Part shown: piece after piece, positions 39,287 to 47,974 of the stretch
Layout of the letters: every line of letters starts with the position of its first letter
Numbering within the stretch: position 1 is the stretch's first letter
Origin: Brevundimonas sp. SL130
GTDB taxonomy: Bacteria; Pseudomonadota; Alphaproteobacteria; Caulobacterales; Caulobacteraceae
NCBI RefSeq assembly: GCF_026625805.1
Contig: NZ_CP113064.1
Location: forward strand, 3,078,657-3,142,656
DNA length: 64,000 nucleotides
Direction: 5' to 3'
Notes under the pieces: generated by a model
What the model saw: the letters and a program-made list of their open reading frames with translations, nothing else
Database searches by the model: none
What the model was told of the DNA's origin: nothing
Position numbers and translations under genes: made by a program

Positions 39287-40459
39287 ATGACGCGAACGAC
39301 ACGGACTGAACCACAGGCGCGCCGTCGCCCGGCGCCCGGGCGCGGCGCAGTCCAAGAATGGACGAAAATAGACTCAAAAAATTCTGAGTCGATTCGTCTA
39401 TTCACCCCGCCGCGCGCCGTTCTGGCCGCCCTGGCCGCCCTGGCCGCCGCCCCCGCAACCGCCCAAACCCCGACCGACGCCCCCCGCTGGTCCCTGGCCA
39501 TCCACGGGGGCGCGGGCGTGATCGAGCGCGCCAGTCTGACGCCGGAACAGGACGCCGCCTATCGCGCCGCCCTGCAACGCGCGCTGGACGCCGGATCGGC
39601 GGTGCTGGCGCGCGACGGCTCGGCGCTGGACGCAGTTCAGGCCGCCGTCCAGGTCATGGAGGACGATCCCCTGTTCAACGCCGGACGCGGCGCCGTCTTC
39701 ACCGCGGCCGGCCGCAACGAACTGGACGCCGCCGTCATGAACGGCGTGGACCTGACCGCCGGCGCCGTCGCCGGCCTGACCACCACCCGCCACCCGGTCG
39801 CCGCCGCCCGCGCGGTGATGGAACAGTCGCCGCACGTCATGCTGATCGGCCCCGGCGCCGACGCCTTCGCCGCCCAGGCCGGTCTGGAACAGGTCGATCC
39901 GTCCTTCTTCTTCACCGAACGCCGCTGGCAGGGCCTGATCAAGGCCCTGACCGAGGCCGGCCTGCCCCTGCCCGCCCGTCCCGCCGGAGCCCCCGCGCCT
40001 GGAGCCCAAGCGGCCGTCGCCCCGCCGCTGAACGAGAAGAAGTTCGGCACGGTCGGCGCCGTGGCCCTGGACAGCCAGGGTCGTCTCGCCGCCGCCACCT
40101 CGACCGGCGGCATGACCGCCAAACGCTGGGGCCGGGTCGGCGACGTGCCGATCATCGGCGCCGGAACCTACGCCTCCAACGCCGACGGCTGCGCGGTCTC
40201 CGCCACCGGCTCGGGCGAGTATTTCATCCGCTCCACCGTGGCCCGCGACATCTGCCGCCGCACCGCCGACGGCGCGACCGTCCAGGCGGCGGCCGAAGCC
40301 GAGATCGCCGACGTCGGCGCCATCGGCGGCGACGGCGGCGTCATCGTCCTGGGCCTGACCGGAACCCCGGCCTTCGCCATGAACACCTCGGGCATGTATC
40401 GGGGCGCAGTGGCCTCGAATACGCCGGCCCACGTCGCCATCTATGCCGACGAAGACTGA
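39287..40459 (+). CDS. isoaspartyl peptidase / L-asparaginase (Ntn hydrolase)
   Basis: A 390-residue type 2 asparaginase precursor. SLAIHGGAGVIERASL, NAGRGAVFTAAG and ELDAAVMNG are in the alpha part; autocleavage should occur before Thr255 in KKFGTVGAVALDSQG, with TSTGGMTAKRWGRVGD and GDGGVIVLG in the beta part. It removes isoaspartyl dipeptides or asparagine. A leader helix VLAALAALAAAPATAQ predicts export. The ATG at 39287 has GGGGAG upstream, but then about 45 arginine-rich residues precede the leader, and the DNA there is AT-rich with three GANTC sites; the N terminus may be misassigned. Confidence 0.85.
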   Translation: MTRTTRTEPQARRRPAPGRGAVQEWTKIDSKNSESIRLFTPPRAVLAALAALAAAPATAQTPTDAPRWSLAIHGGAGVIERASLTPEQDAAYRAALQRALDAGSAVLARDGSALDAVQAAVQVMEDDPLFNAGRGAVFTAAGRNELDAAVMNGVDLTAGAVAGLTTTRHPVAAARAVMEQSPHVMLIGPGADAFAAQAGLEQVDPSFFFTERRWQGLIKALTEAGLPLPARPAGAPAPGAQAAVAPPLNEKKFGTVGAVALDSQGRLAAATSTGGMTAKRWGRVGDVPIIGAGTYASNADGCAVSATGSGEYFIRSTVARDICRRTADGATVQAAAEAEIADVGAIGGDGGVIVLGLTGTPAFAMNTSGMYRGAVASNTPAHVAIYADED

Positions 40460-40465
40460 CCTCCT

Positions 40466-40638
40466 CTTTCGTCATCCGCCGACAAGCCGCGCAGCGGCGC
40501 AGGTCGGGGGATCCAGCGGCGCGCGCGAGCGCAAACCTTTCGCGAACTCGCCCCTTAGCGTTCTTGCGGCAGAGGGATTTCGCCTTCGGCGCCGCTGGGT
40601 CCCCCGGTTCCGCTTCGCGGCCCGGAGGATGACGAAAG
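40466..40638. repeat. GTCATCC-family repeat, long copy
   Basis: Outer arms CTTTCGTCATCC (40466-40477) and GGATGACGAAAG (40627-40638) are perfect, with inner complementary stretches (GGGGGATCCAGCGGCGC against GCGCCGCTGGGTCCCCC). It fills most of the gap between two rightward genes; no coding is evident. Confidence 0.75.
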
Positions 40639-40671
40639 CAAAAACTCGTTCCCTGCTGTAAGATAGACCTC

Positions 40672-40938
40672 ATGACTCCGACCGACGACGAACTGACCAA
40701 GATGGCCGAGGAAGAACTGGACGCCGCCTGCGCCATGCCCTTCGTCGAGCTGAAGAAGATCACGCCCTGGGGCGACTCCTATGTCGGCTTCGCCCCGTCC
40801 GGCCGCGAGGTCGAGGTCGAGCGCCGCTATCTGTGGGCGGTCGAACCCGCAGGCGGGGTGGTGGTCGAGGTCGAGGTGCGCGACCCCGCCGCCCGCGCCG
40901 GCGCCGAGGCCAAGGCCCTGCTCACCGAACATCGTTAA
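40672..40938 (+). CDS. conserved hypothetical protein, 88 residues
   Basis: A small acidic protein (MTPTDDELTKMAEEELDAAC, then VELKKITPWGDSYVGFAPSG and VEVERRYLWAVEPAGGVVVE). No membrane segment or signal. Codon pattern and length suggest a real gene, but I do not recognise a family. It lies just upstream of the cysteine-rich membrane protein gene. Confidence 0.6.
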   Translation: MTPTDDELTKMAEEELDAACAMPFVELKKITPWGDSYVGFAPSGREVEVERRYLWAVEPAGGVVVEVEVRDPAARAGAEAKALLTEHR

Positions 40939-41003
40939 CCTTTCACTTGGCCCCGCTTCGCGGCTGCGGCATGATGTGAGCGTCTGGGGACAGGGGCGTG
41001 CGC

Positions 41004-41909
41004 ATGGCGATTTCGATCAACTACCCGTCGGATTTCGTCCCGGCCGAGCCCGCGCCCTTCGACGTGGCGGACCCAACCCTGTTCCTGGGCGTAGATCCCC
41101 TCATTCTTCTGCTCCTGTTCGTGATCGGCCTGTTGCTGTTCGCCGCAGGGGGCTGGGGCGCACGCGAGTACAGCTATCGGCGCGAAGGCGGGGTCGGCCG
41201 CGACGGCGACGCGGTTCCCCAAATCTACAAGCGCCTGCTCCATGTGCTGGAGAACGCGATGAAGGCCAGCAGCAACGCCCTTCCCGCCCGCGCCCAGGAA
41301 GTGGAGGAAGAATTCCAGCGCCTGCTTGGTCCCCTGCTGGTCATCTGCGCCAGCGTCGGCGGACCGTTGAAGGATTTGAAGAAGGCCCTGATCGGCGACG
41401 CGCCGAAGGAAGAACCCAAGAAAGCCGACAAACCGGCCGAACCCAAGCCTGAGGCCGCTTGCGGCTGCGGTGGGCATGGTGGACAGGATCGGGGCTGTAG
41501 TTGCGGCGTCGGCGCCGCGCGTGACCGGGGCTGCGGCGGCGGCCATTCCGTCATGCCTGCCGTGATCGTCAGCCAGACGGTGGTGGCGAACGGCTTCGTC
41601 TGCCTCTGCGGCCGCCCCTCCAAGGGTGAAGCCTGCACCTGCCCAAAGGAACCGGCCAAGCCTCACGCCAAACCGGCCGAGGCGCATGCGGAGACCAAGC
41701 CCGACAAGCCTGAGAAACCCAAGAAAATGCCCGAGGACCAGCGTGCACGCGCTTTGCGCGAAGCCCTCCAGGCCCTCTACGACCACTGGTCGGTCGAAGT
41801 TGATCGGATCAGAGAGCTTGAAAACGCCCGCCGCGCCCTGTGCACCGCCCCGCCGAAGCCCAAGAGTGAGACGGAGACCGGCCATTCCCCCGTCTGGTCC
41901 AGAGGCTGA
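41004..41909 (+). CDS. membrane-anchored cysteine-rich protein of unknown function
   Basis: A 301-residue protein, not recognised. One membrane helix about residues 30-53 (LILLLLFVIGLLLFAAGG), a helical stretch (RLLHVLENAMKASSNALPARAQEVEEEF), a Lys/Pro-rich part, then about residues 153-214 with nine cysteines in pairs: ACGCGGHGG, GCSCG, GCGGGH, VCLCG, ACTCP. The pairs and nearby His suggest metal binding (inference). A second Lys/Pro-rich stretch and a C-terminal helix follow. The start may be the GTG at 40998 or the ATG at 41004. Confidence 0.7.
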   Translation: MAISINYPSDFVPAEPAPFDVADPTLFLGVDPLILLLLFVIGLLLFAAGGWGAREYSYRREGGVGRDGDAVPQIYKRLLHVLENAMKASSNALPARAQEVEEEFQRLLGPLLVICASVGGPLKDLKKALIGDAPKEEPKKADKPAEPKPEAACGCGGHGGQDRGCSCGVGAARDRGCGGGHSVMPAVIVSQTVVANGFVCLCGRPSKGEACTCPKEPAKPHAKPAEAHAETKPDKPEKPKKMPEDQRARALREALQALYDHWSVEVDRIRELENARRALCTAPPKPKSETETGHSPVWSRG

Positions 41910-41955
41910 CCACCGGTCTGTTCCCCCCGCCGCGAATTCGGTCTAGGCCTTGGGC

Positions 41956-42975
41956 ATGAAACTCGCCTCGCTCAAGCATGGCCGCGACGGCCGCCTCGTG
42001 GTCGTGTCGCAGGACCTGCACTGGTTCACCGACGCCTTCCTGATCGCCCCCACCCTCCAGGCCGCGCTGGACGACTGGGACCGCTGCGGTCCCCGGCTTC
42101 TGGCCCTGGCCGAGAGCCTCGAGCATGAGGCCGTGCCGCGCGGCCGCTTCCACGAACGCGACGCCGCCCCCCCCCTGCCCCGCGCCTATCAGTGGGCCGA
42201 CGGCTCGGCCTATGTGAACCACGTCGAACTGGTGCGCCGCGCGCGCGGCGCCGAGATGCCCGCCAGCTTCTGGACCGATCCCCTGATGTACCAGGGCGGT
42301 TCCGACAGCTTCCTGGCGCCCCGCGATCCCATCCCGCTGGCCGACCCCGCCTGGGGCTGCGACCTAGAGGCCGAGATCGTCGTCGTCGTCGGCGACGTGC
42401 CCCAGGGCGCGACGCGGGACGAGGCCCTGGCCGCCGTCCGCCTGGTCGGCCTGGTCAACGACGTCTCCCTGCGCAACCTGATCCCGGCCGAACTGGCCAA
42501 GGGGTTCGGCTTCGTCCAGTCCAAGCCCGCCAGCGCCCTCTCGCCCGTCCTGGTGACACCAGCTGCGCTGGGCGACCGCTGGAAGGACGGCAAGCTGCAC
42601 GGCGAACTGACGGTCCAGCTGAACGGCGCCGACTTCGGCAAGGCCGACGCCGGCGTGGACATGACCTTCGACTTCGGAACCCTGATCGCCCATCTGGCCA
42701 AGACCCGGTCCCTGTCGGCCGGGACGATCATCGGGTCGGGCACGGTCTCGAACCGCGACGCCGACGGCGGCCCCGGCAAGCCGGTCTCCGAAGGCGGCCT
42801 GGGCTATTCCTGTATCGCCGAGGTCCGCACGGTCGAGACGATCCTGCGCGGCGCGCCCGAAACCCCCTTCCTCGTCCATGGCGACACGGTCCGGATCGAG
42901 ATGCTGGACGACCACCATCACTCGATCTTCGGCGCCATAGAACAGACGGTCGCCCCGCTTCCAAGCCGCCCGTAA
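41956..42975 (+). CDS. fumarylacetoacetate hydrolase family protein
   Basis: A 339-residue protein. The metal-binding core is in CDLEAEIVVVVGDVPQG, GLVNDVSLRNLIP, and the C-terminal AGTIIGSGTVSNRD with GYSCIAEVRTVETI, all typical of FAH enzymes. The substrate is probably fumarylacetoacetate, the last tyrosine-degradation step, given hppD nearby; other FAH members act on different diketo acids. The ATG at 41956 (MKLASLKHGRDGRL) is preferred over a TTG at 41950. Confidence 0.87.
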   Translation: MKLASLKHGRDGRLVVVSQDLHWFTDAFLIAPTLQAALDDWDRCGPRLLALAESLEHEAVPRGRFHERDAAPPLPRAYQWADGSAYVNHVELVRRARGAEMPASFWTDPLMYQGGSDSFLAPRDPIPLADPAWGCDLEAEIVVVVGDVPQGATRDEALAAVRLVGLVNDVSLRNLIPAELAKGFGFVQSKPASALSPVLVTPAALGDRWKDGKLHGELTVQLNGADFGKADAGVDMTFDFGTLIAHLAKTRSLSAGTIIGSGTVSNRDADGGPGKPVSEGGLGYSCIAEVRTVETILRGAPETPFLVHGDTVRIEMLDDHHHSIFGAIEQTVAPLPSRP

Positions 42976-43028
42976 CAGCGCTAGGCTGACGGCGATCAGT
43001 CTCCGGGGGGAGGCGCCGGAGGATCGAC

Positions 43029-43565
43029 ATGCCACCCGAGAAGCTCATACCGCTGCTGGTCTTCCCAGCCGTGCTGATCCTGGTGCTGCTGAAGAACCGG
43101 CGCAAGCGGGTGCTGAAACCGCAGTTCCTGTGGATCATGCCCGCCATCGTCGTACCCCTGATCGGGCTTGGGATCTGGGGTTCCAGCTACAGCCCGCGCG
43201 CCGTCCACGCTCCCTTCGGCCCCGACGCCTGGGCCGTCCTGGCCCTGGGCGCCCTTCTGGGCGGCGCCGCCGGCTGGTATCGCGGCAAGACCGTCACCAT
43301 CGAAAAGGAGCCGGACGGCTCCCTGATGGCCCAAGCCTCTCCGCTGGGCCTGATCCTGCTGATCGTACTGTTCGCGGGCCGGGCCGGCCTGCGCGACCTG
43401 ATTGAGACCCACGCCGCCGAATGGCATTTGAACGCCATGGCCGTCACCGACGCCTTCCTGGTCCTCGCCATGGGCATGATCGTCATGCAACGCGTCGAGA
43501 TGTACATCCGCGCCAAGCGGGTTCTGGCCGGCGGCGTTGATCCACATGTTGAGGTCGTGACTTAA
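43029..43565 (+). CDS. multi-spanning membrane protein, CcdC-like
   Basis: A 178-residue protein with about five hydrophobic helices. GWYRGKTVTIEKEPDGSLMAQASPLGLILLI followed by GRAGLRDLIE resembles the CcdC/DUF1453 group; the likeness is weak and the role unknown. It lies 54 bp upstream of tRNA-Leu. Confidence 0.55.
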   Translation: MPPEKLIPLLVFPAVLILVLLKNRRKRVLKPQFLWIMPAIVVPLIGLGIWGSSYSPRAVHAPFGPDAWAVLALGALLGGAAGWYRGKTVTIEKEPDGSLMAQASPLGLILLIVLFAGRAGLRDLIETHAAEWHLNAMAVTDAFLVLAMGMIVMQRVEMYIRAKRVLAGGVDPHVEVVT

Positions 43566-43618
43566 GGTTCACGCTTTACGCCGCCGTCGCCTCTGTGGCA
43601 TGAGGCGGTCCTTCCGCT

Positions 43619-43703
43619 GCGGGCGTGGTGGAATTGGTAGACGCGCTGGACTCAAAATCCAGTTCCGAGAGGAGTGCCGGTTCGACCCCGGCCGCCCGCA
43701 CCA
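43619..43703 (+). tRNA. tRNA-Leu (anticodon CAA)
   Basis: An 85-base class II tRNA. The acceptor stem GCGGGCG pairs with CGCCCGC, the D arm has TGGTGGAATTGGTAGACGC, the anticodon stem CTGGA/TCCAG encloses CTCAAAA with CAA at 43653-43655, a variable arm follows, and the T arm is GCCGG-TTCGACC-CCGGC. ACCA is encoded. It reads UUG. The 234 bases after it (to 43937) have a short direct repeat (CGGAGCCA with AGGTTCGG, twice near 43755-43814) and no gene. Confidence 0.97.
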
Positions 43704-43937
43704 CCTTCTGAAATTTATGGAAATTCGCGCGCAGGCGGTCTTCAGACGGAGACGGCCCGCCCCGGAGCCAATAGGTTCGGCGCGCCTACGCGCACCGGAG
43801 CCAGACAGGTTCGGAACGGGCCGTAAAAGATCGGTACGAATACTAAAATCCGACCCGGTTCTATATTGGCATTAAGTCGCATTGCTGGAAAGGTGCGCCA
43901 CTAACGAAAATGCACTTCACCCGCAAAAGCCTGGTGA

Positions 43938-44789
43938 TCAACCCAGCGCCCCGTGGAAGAAGCCGGTCACATCGGCCAGGACGGTCGCCTTCTTGCGGAA
44001 CAGGAGCGAGAAGGTTGAGATCAGATCCGCATGGTCCAGCCCCGGATAGAGTTTCGCCTCCGACCGACCGCCAACCGCCCTCATCCGTTGGTCGAGAATG
44101 GTCGTGTCCTCGGCATGGACCACGACGTCAGCCATGCCGTGGCCCAGCCAGATCGGCGGCGCGTCGGGACGGACGAAGGTGACCGGCTGGGTCAGGGTGG
44201 GGTCCGGCGCCCGACCAAAGGCGTTCCGTGACGCCGCCACATCGAACGGCAGAAAATCATAGGGCCCGGCCAACCCCGCCGCCGCCTTGATCAGACGGGG
44301 ACGTCCCACGGCCTCCATATAGCGGCGGTCCAGGGCGATCATCATAGCCAGGTGCGCGCCCGCAGAATGGCCCAGCACGCCCAGTCTGTCGGGGGCGCCG
44401 CCATAGTCCGTAGCGATATCCGCCGCCTTGGCCGTCGCGGCGGCGGCGTCTTCGATGAAGGCGGGGAAGACGGCCTGGGGGGCCAGGCGGTAGTCGGGCA
44501 GGGCCACGACGAAACCCTGGGCCGCCAGGGCCTGCGCCGCCCAGCCATAGAGGTCTCGCGAACCCGAGTCCCACCCGCCGCCATAGAAGAAGACCACGGT
44601 CGGATAGGAACCCCGCGCGGTCGGCGCATAGAGATCCATTCGCTGCCGGGCGTCGTCGCCATAGGCGAGGTCGCGCGCGACGCGGCGCGCGCCCGCGTCT
44701 CTTGGGCCCAGGCTGTTGAGCAGGCCCAGGGGCGAACAGGCGGCGGCGAGAAGGCCCAGAGCGGGGGCGAACAGACCTCTTCGTGTCAT
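43938..44789 (-). CDS. alpha/beta-hydrolase esterase, probable lipoprotein
   Basis: A 283-residue carboxylesterase-like hydrolase. It starts MTRRGLFAPALGLLAAAC, a lipoprotein signal with Cys18. VVFFYGGGWDSGSRD gives the oxyanion site, LGVLGHSAGAHLA the nucleophile Ser, MADVVVHAEDT the Asp region, and PGLDHADLIS the His. Similar proteins hydrolyse short acyl esters. The substrate is unknown and the gene stands alone. Confidence 0.85.
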   Translation of the reverse strand: MTRRGLFAPALGLLAAACSPLGLLNSLGPRDAGARRVARDLAYGDDARQRMDLYAPTARGSYPTVVFFYGGGWDSGSRDLYGWAAQALAAQGFVVALPDYRLAPQAVFPAFIEDAAAATAKAADIATDYGGAPDRLGVLGHSAGAHLAMMIALDRRYMEAVGRPRLIKAAAGLAGPYDFLPFDVAASRNAFGRAPDPTLTQPVTFVRPDAPPIWLGHGMADVVVHAEDTTILDQRMRAVGGRSEAKLYPGLDHADLISTFSLLFRKKATVLADVTGFFHGALG

Positions 44790-45116
44790 GCGGTACGATC
44801 CATGGCTTTCACAATATCGCGTCGCGGCCGGTTCGGCTCCGTCCCTTGAAGATTATCGCGTCCCGGCGATCAACCGGCCGTAACCGGCGTCCTCGGCCCG
44901 ATCTGGATCGACAAGGGCGAACGCGGCGGCGATCGGCTCCTGTGGTCGGTTTCAATGCGCCAGTCTGGCCTTGGGGCCAGCGGCGGTCAGCCCCCGTATG
45001 GAAGCGAAATTATCATCCGTTTCCACCTCAGTTGTCGTGAAAGCTTTACATCTCCAAAAATCGGCGCATATTTCATCAGAGCCCTGATCTTAATTCAGGC
45101 CATAGGAGGATGCCCG
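44790..45116. other. intergenic region, no gene seen
   Basis: A 327-base region between a leftward esterase gene and a rightward small secreted protein gene. It must hold both promoters; none could be placed with confidence. AGGAGG at 45105-45110 is the ribosome site of the rightward gene. Confidence 0.5.
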
Positions 45117-45425
45117 ATGACCCGTTTCGTAACGCCCGTCCTGATCGCCGCTACCCTGGCCGCGGTCGCCACCCCCAGCCTGGCCCAGTCTACGCGTAGC
45201 CAGACGGCCCAGCCGGCCAAGCTTCAGTCCGTCATGGTCTGCGCCACCGACGCCGCGACCCGGCGCGCCTATCAGCGTGAATTCGGCGCCGCGCCGGTCT
45301 TCGTCACCGCCCAAGAGGCGGTCGAAGCCCGCCAAGCCGGCCAGCGCTGGGCCGCTCCGCGTTGCATGACCGAGCGGCAGTACGACCGCCTGGTCTCCAT
45401 GACCCAGACCCGCGCCTCGCTCTGA
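45117..45425 (+). CDS. small secreted protein of unknown function
   Basis: A 102-residue protein with a signal peptide (MTRFVTPVLIAATLAAVATP) and a mature part with two cysteines (VMVCATDAATRRAYQREFG ... RCMTERQYDRLVSM) that could form a disulfide. AGGAGG six bases before the ATG at 45117 fixes the start; the upstream open frame is not used. Not recognised. Confidence 0.75.
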   Translation: MTRFVTPVLIAATLAAVATPSLAQSTRSQTAQPAKLQSVMVCATDAATRRAYQREFGAAPVFVTAQEAVEARQAGQRWAAPRCMTERQYDRLVSMTQTRASL

Positions 45426-45447
45426 CCCCTGAGGCGGCGCAGTAAAA

Positions 45448-45479
45448 AGGGGCGCGGCCTTGCGGCTGCGCCCCTCTTT
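45448..45479. terminator. bidirectional terminator between convergent genes
   Basis: AGGGGCGC (45448-45455) pairs with GCGCCCCT (45468-45475), flanked by AAAAA on the left and CTTT on the right, so it can serve both the small secreted protein gene and the leftward peptidase gene. Confidence 0.8.
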
Positions 45480-45499
45480 CGTTCTGGAGATGACCCGAC

Positions 45500-47611
45500 C
45501 TATTGGGCCGGGGTCAGGTATTTGTTCAGCCAGCCGAACACCTCGTCATGCCATTGCAGGCTGTTGGCCGGCTTCAGCACCCAGTGGTTCTCGTTCGGGA
45601 AGACGATCAGACGGCTGTCGATGCCTCGGCGTTGCAGCGCCGTATAGGTGGACAGGCCCTGAGCCGTCGGGATGCGGAAGTCCAGGTCGCCCTGCACCAC
45701 CAGCATCGGCGTCTTCCAGTTCTCGACGTGATTGGCCGGGTTGAACTTCTGGTAGCCCTCCGGCTTGTCCCACGGCGTGCCGCCGTATTCCCACTCGGTG
45801 AACCACAGCTCCTCGGTCGAATAGCCCATGCCGAAGGTGTCGAAGACGCCGTCGTGGTTGACCAGACACTTGAACTCATTGGACCAATTGCCGGCAATCC
45901 AGTTGATCATATAGCCGCCGTACGACGCCCCGAGGGCGCAGGCGTTGTCGCCGTCCAGGAAGGCGTATTTCTGCTGGGCTGCGGCCCAACCCTTTTGCAG
46001 ATCTTCCAGCGGGCGGTCGCCCCAGTGCTGGCTGATGGCGTCGGTGAAGGCCTGGCCGTAACCGGTCGAGCCGTGGAAATCGATCATCACCACCGCATAG
46101 CCGGCGCCGGCATAGGTCTCAGGGTTCCAGCGATAGGACCAGCCGTCGCCGAACGAGCCCTGCGGCCCGCCGTGGATCAGGAAGGCGACCGGGTACTTCT
46201 TCCCCTCCTCATAGCCGACCGGCTTGATGACATAGCCGTGCACCGTCTCGTTGTTCCAACCGGGGAAGTTGAACTGCTCGTATTCGCCGAACGCCTTGGC
46301 CTCCAAGGCCGGGTTGGCCACGGTCAGACGACGGGGCATTTCGCGACCCATATAGGTCTTGAAATACAGATCGCTGGGCGACTTCAGACTGTCCTGGGCA
46401 AAGACGAAGCCCGACGGAGTCTGCTGGAAGGCCGAGACATGGCCCGGCCCGGTGACCGGGGTCACCACGCCGTTGCGCGTATCCACAGCGAACAGTTTGG
46501 TCGAACCGACGTCGCCGGCGGTCGTATACAGGGTCTGGCCGTCGCGCGACCATTGCAGGGTGTCGGCCGAACGGTCCCAGTTCGACGCGATCTCGCGCTT
46601 CTGGCCCGATTGCACATCCATCAGCACGATCTGATAGCGATCGGCCTCAAAGCCCGGACGCGCCATGGCGCGATAGGCCAGGGTCCGGCCGTCCGGCGAA
46701 AACACCGGACCCGCGTCCCACGCCGGATTGTCCGGCGTCAGGTTCGAGAAGGTTCCGTCCCCGGTCAGGCCGTTGGTCTTCCACAGGTCGAAATTGGTGC
46801 TCCACGGCTCGGTCTTGCCGGCCAGCCGCGCCGAGAAGACGACGGAATCGCCCGCCGGAGTAAAGACGAAATCGCTCTCGTCGCCGAACGGCTTGGACGG
46901 GGTGTCGCCGTCGAAGCCCTTGGTCACCCAGACCGGGTTCCCCGTTGTCTGGCCGTTCCGGCCGATGGACTGGACGAACAGATGGTTCTGGGTGTGGTCG
47001 TTCCACGTATCCCAGTGGCGTACGAACATCCGGTCATAGACTTGGCCGGTCGATTTCCGCTCGGCCACGGCCTTGCCCGTTTCGACTGAGGCGTTCAGGT
47101 CGGCCGCGTCCGGATAGACGGCCAGGGACACGGCCACCTTGTCTCCACTCGGACTGATCCGATAGGCGTTCACGTCCAGCGGCAGATTGGTCACCTGCAC
47201 CGGCGTCGCCGTGGGAGATGCCACCCGCCAGACCTGGCTGGCGCCCGACTTGCCCGACAGGAAATACAGATTGCCGTCCCCGCCCCAGCGGGCGGTATTG
47301 GCGCCCTGATCCGAAATGGCCAGGCGGCGCGGCGCCACGTCCGGCGTCTCCAGATCCAGCAGCCACAGACTGCCGGCGCGGCGGTTGGCCTCCACATCCG
47401 TCGTCGTCACCGAATAGACGACATAACGCCCGTCCGGCGACACCTGCGGATCGCCCAGCCGGTTGGCGGTGATCATGTCGCGATAGGTGAAGGCTTCCGG
47501 CGTGGCAGGCGCGGCCGGAACCGGGGCGGGCGGAACCTGGGCCAGGGCCGGAGCGGCGCTCATCAGGGCGATCCCCGCGCAGGCGGCGGACAGGAGGGAA
47601 CGGTGACGCAT
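45500..47611 (-). CDS. S9-family prolyl oligopeptidase / dipeptidyl aminopeptidase
   Basis: A 703-residue exported serine peptidase. Signal peptide MRHRSLLSAACAGIALMSAA, a beta-propeller with repeated PDGR-type blades (VSPDGRYVVYSV, FSPDGRTLAYRAM), and a catalytic domain with CALGASYGGYMINW (Ser), VQGDLDFRIPTAQG (Asp) and NENHWVLKP (His). It should trim proline-containing or other peptides in the periplasm, like DPP5-type enzymes. The ATG at 47611 has GAGGAA upstream; the longer frame to 47758 crosses the divergent toxin-antitoxin promoter. Confidence 0.92.
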   Translation of the reverse strand: MRHRSLLSAACAGIALMSAAPALAQVPPAPVPAAPATPEAFTYRDMITANRLGDPQVSPDGRYVVYSVTTTDVEANRRAGSLWLLDLETPDVAPRRLAISDQGANTARWGGDGNLYFLSGKSGASQVWRVASPTATPVQVTNLPLDVNAYRISPSGDKVAVSLAVYPDAADLNASVETGKAVAERKSTGQVYDRMFVRHWDTWNDHTQNHLFVQSIGRNGQTTGNPVWVTKGFDGDTPSKPFGDESDFVFTPAGDSVVFSARLAGKTEPWSTNFDLWKTNGLTGDGTFSNLTPDNPAWDAGPVFSPDGRTLAYRAMARPGFEADRYQIVLMDVQSGQKREIASNWDRSADTLQWSRDGQTLYTTAGDVGSTKLFAVDTRNGVVTPVTGPGHVSAFQQTPSGFVFAQDSLKSPSDLYFKTYMGREMPRRLTVANPALEAKAFGEYEQFNFPGWNNETVHGYVIKPVGYEEGKKYPVAFLIHGGPQGSFGDGWSYRWNPETYAGAGYAVVMIDFHGSTGYGQAFTDAISQHWGDRPLEDLQKGWAAAQQKYAFLDGDNACALGASYGGYMINWIAGNWSNEFKCLVNHDGVFDTFGMGYSTEELWFTEWEYGGTPWDKPEGYQKFNPANHVENWKTPMLVVQGDLDFRIPTAQGLSTYTALQRRGIDSRLIVFPNENHWVLKPANSLQWHDEVFGWLNKYLTPAQ

Positions 47612-47688
47612 GGGGCATTCCTCGCAAAGCTTGCAGCCGCGAGGCGTAGCACCCCCCTTCGCCGGGCGAAAGTTGCTGCGCGCAGGCG

Positions 47689-47700
47689 TCTTAGCTAAGA
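47689..47700. promoter_or_regulatory. palindromic operator of second VapBC pair
   Basis: TCTTAGCTAAGA is a perfect 12-bp palindrome ending 22 bp before the antitoxin ATG, with AAGGAG between. It is a likely autoregulatory site. Confidence 0.55.
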
Positions 47701-47722
47701 TGGATGGACCAAGGAGCGACAG

Positions 47723-47974
47723 ATGACCATCGTCACCGTCCATCACGCCAAGACCCACCTCTCCAAACTGATCGCCGCCGCCGAACGCGGCGAAGAGGTC
47801 GTCATCGCCCGCGGCGACAAGCCGGCGGTGCGGATCGTGCCGTTCGAGTCCAGGCTCACGACGCCCGTCGCGCCCCGTTTCGGGGCGCTGCGCGAAGAAG
47901 GTCGGTTCGATGAAAGCTTCTTCGACGCACTGCCGGAGGAGGAGTTACGCCTCTGGGAAGGACGTGAGGATTGA
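47723..47974 (+). CDS. Phd/YefM-type antitoxin (VapB)
   Basis: An 83-residue protein starting MTIVTVHHAKTHLSKLIAAAERGEEVVIARGDKPAVRIVPFE, a standard Phd/YefM fold, with an acidic tail (DESFFDALPEEELRLWEGRED). AAGGAG precedes the ATG. Its last four bases contain the TTG start of the toxin gene. Confidence 0.9.
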   Translation: MTIVTVHHAKTHLSKLIAAAERGEEVVIARGDKPAVRIVPFESRLTTPVAPRFGALREEGRFDESFFDALPEEELRLWEGRED

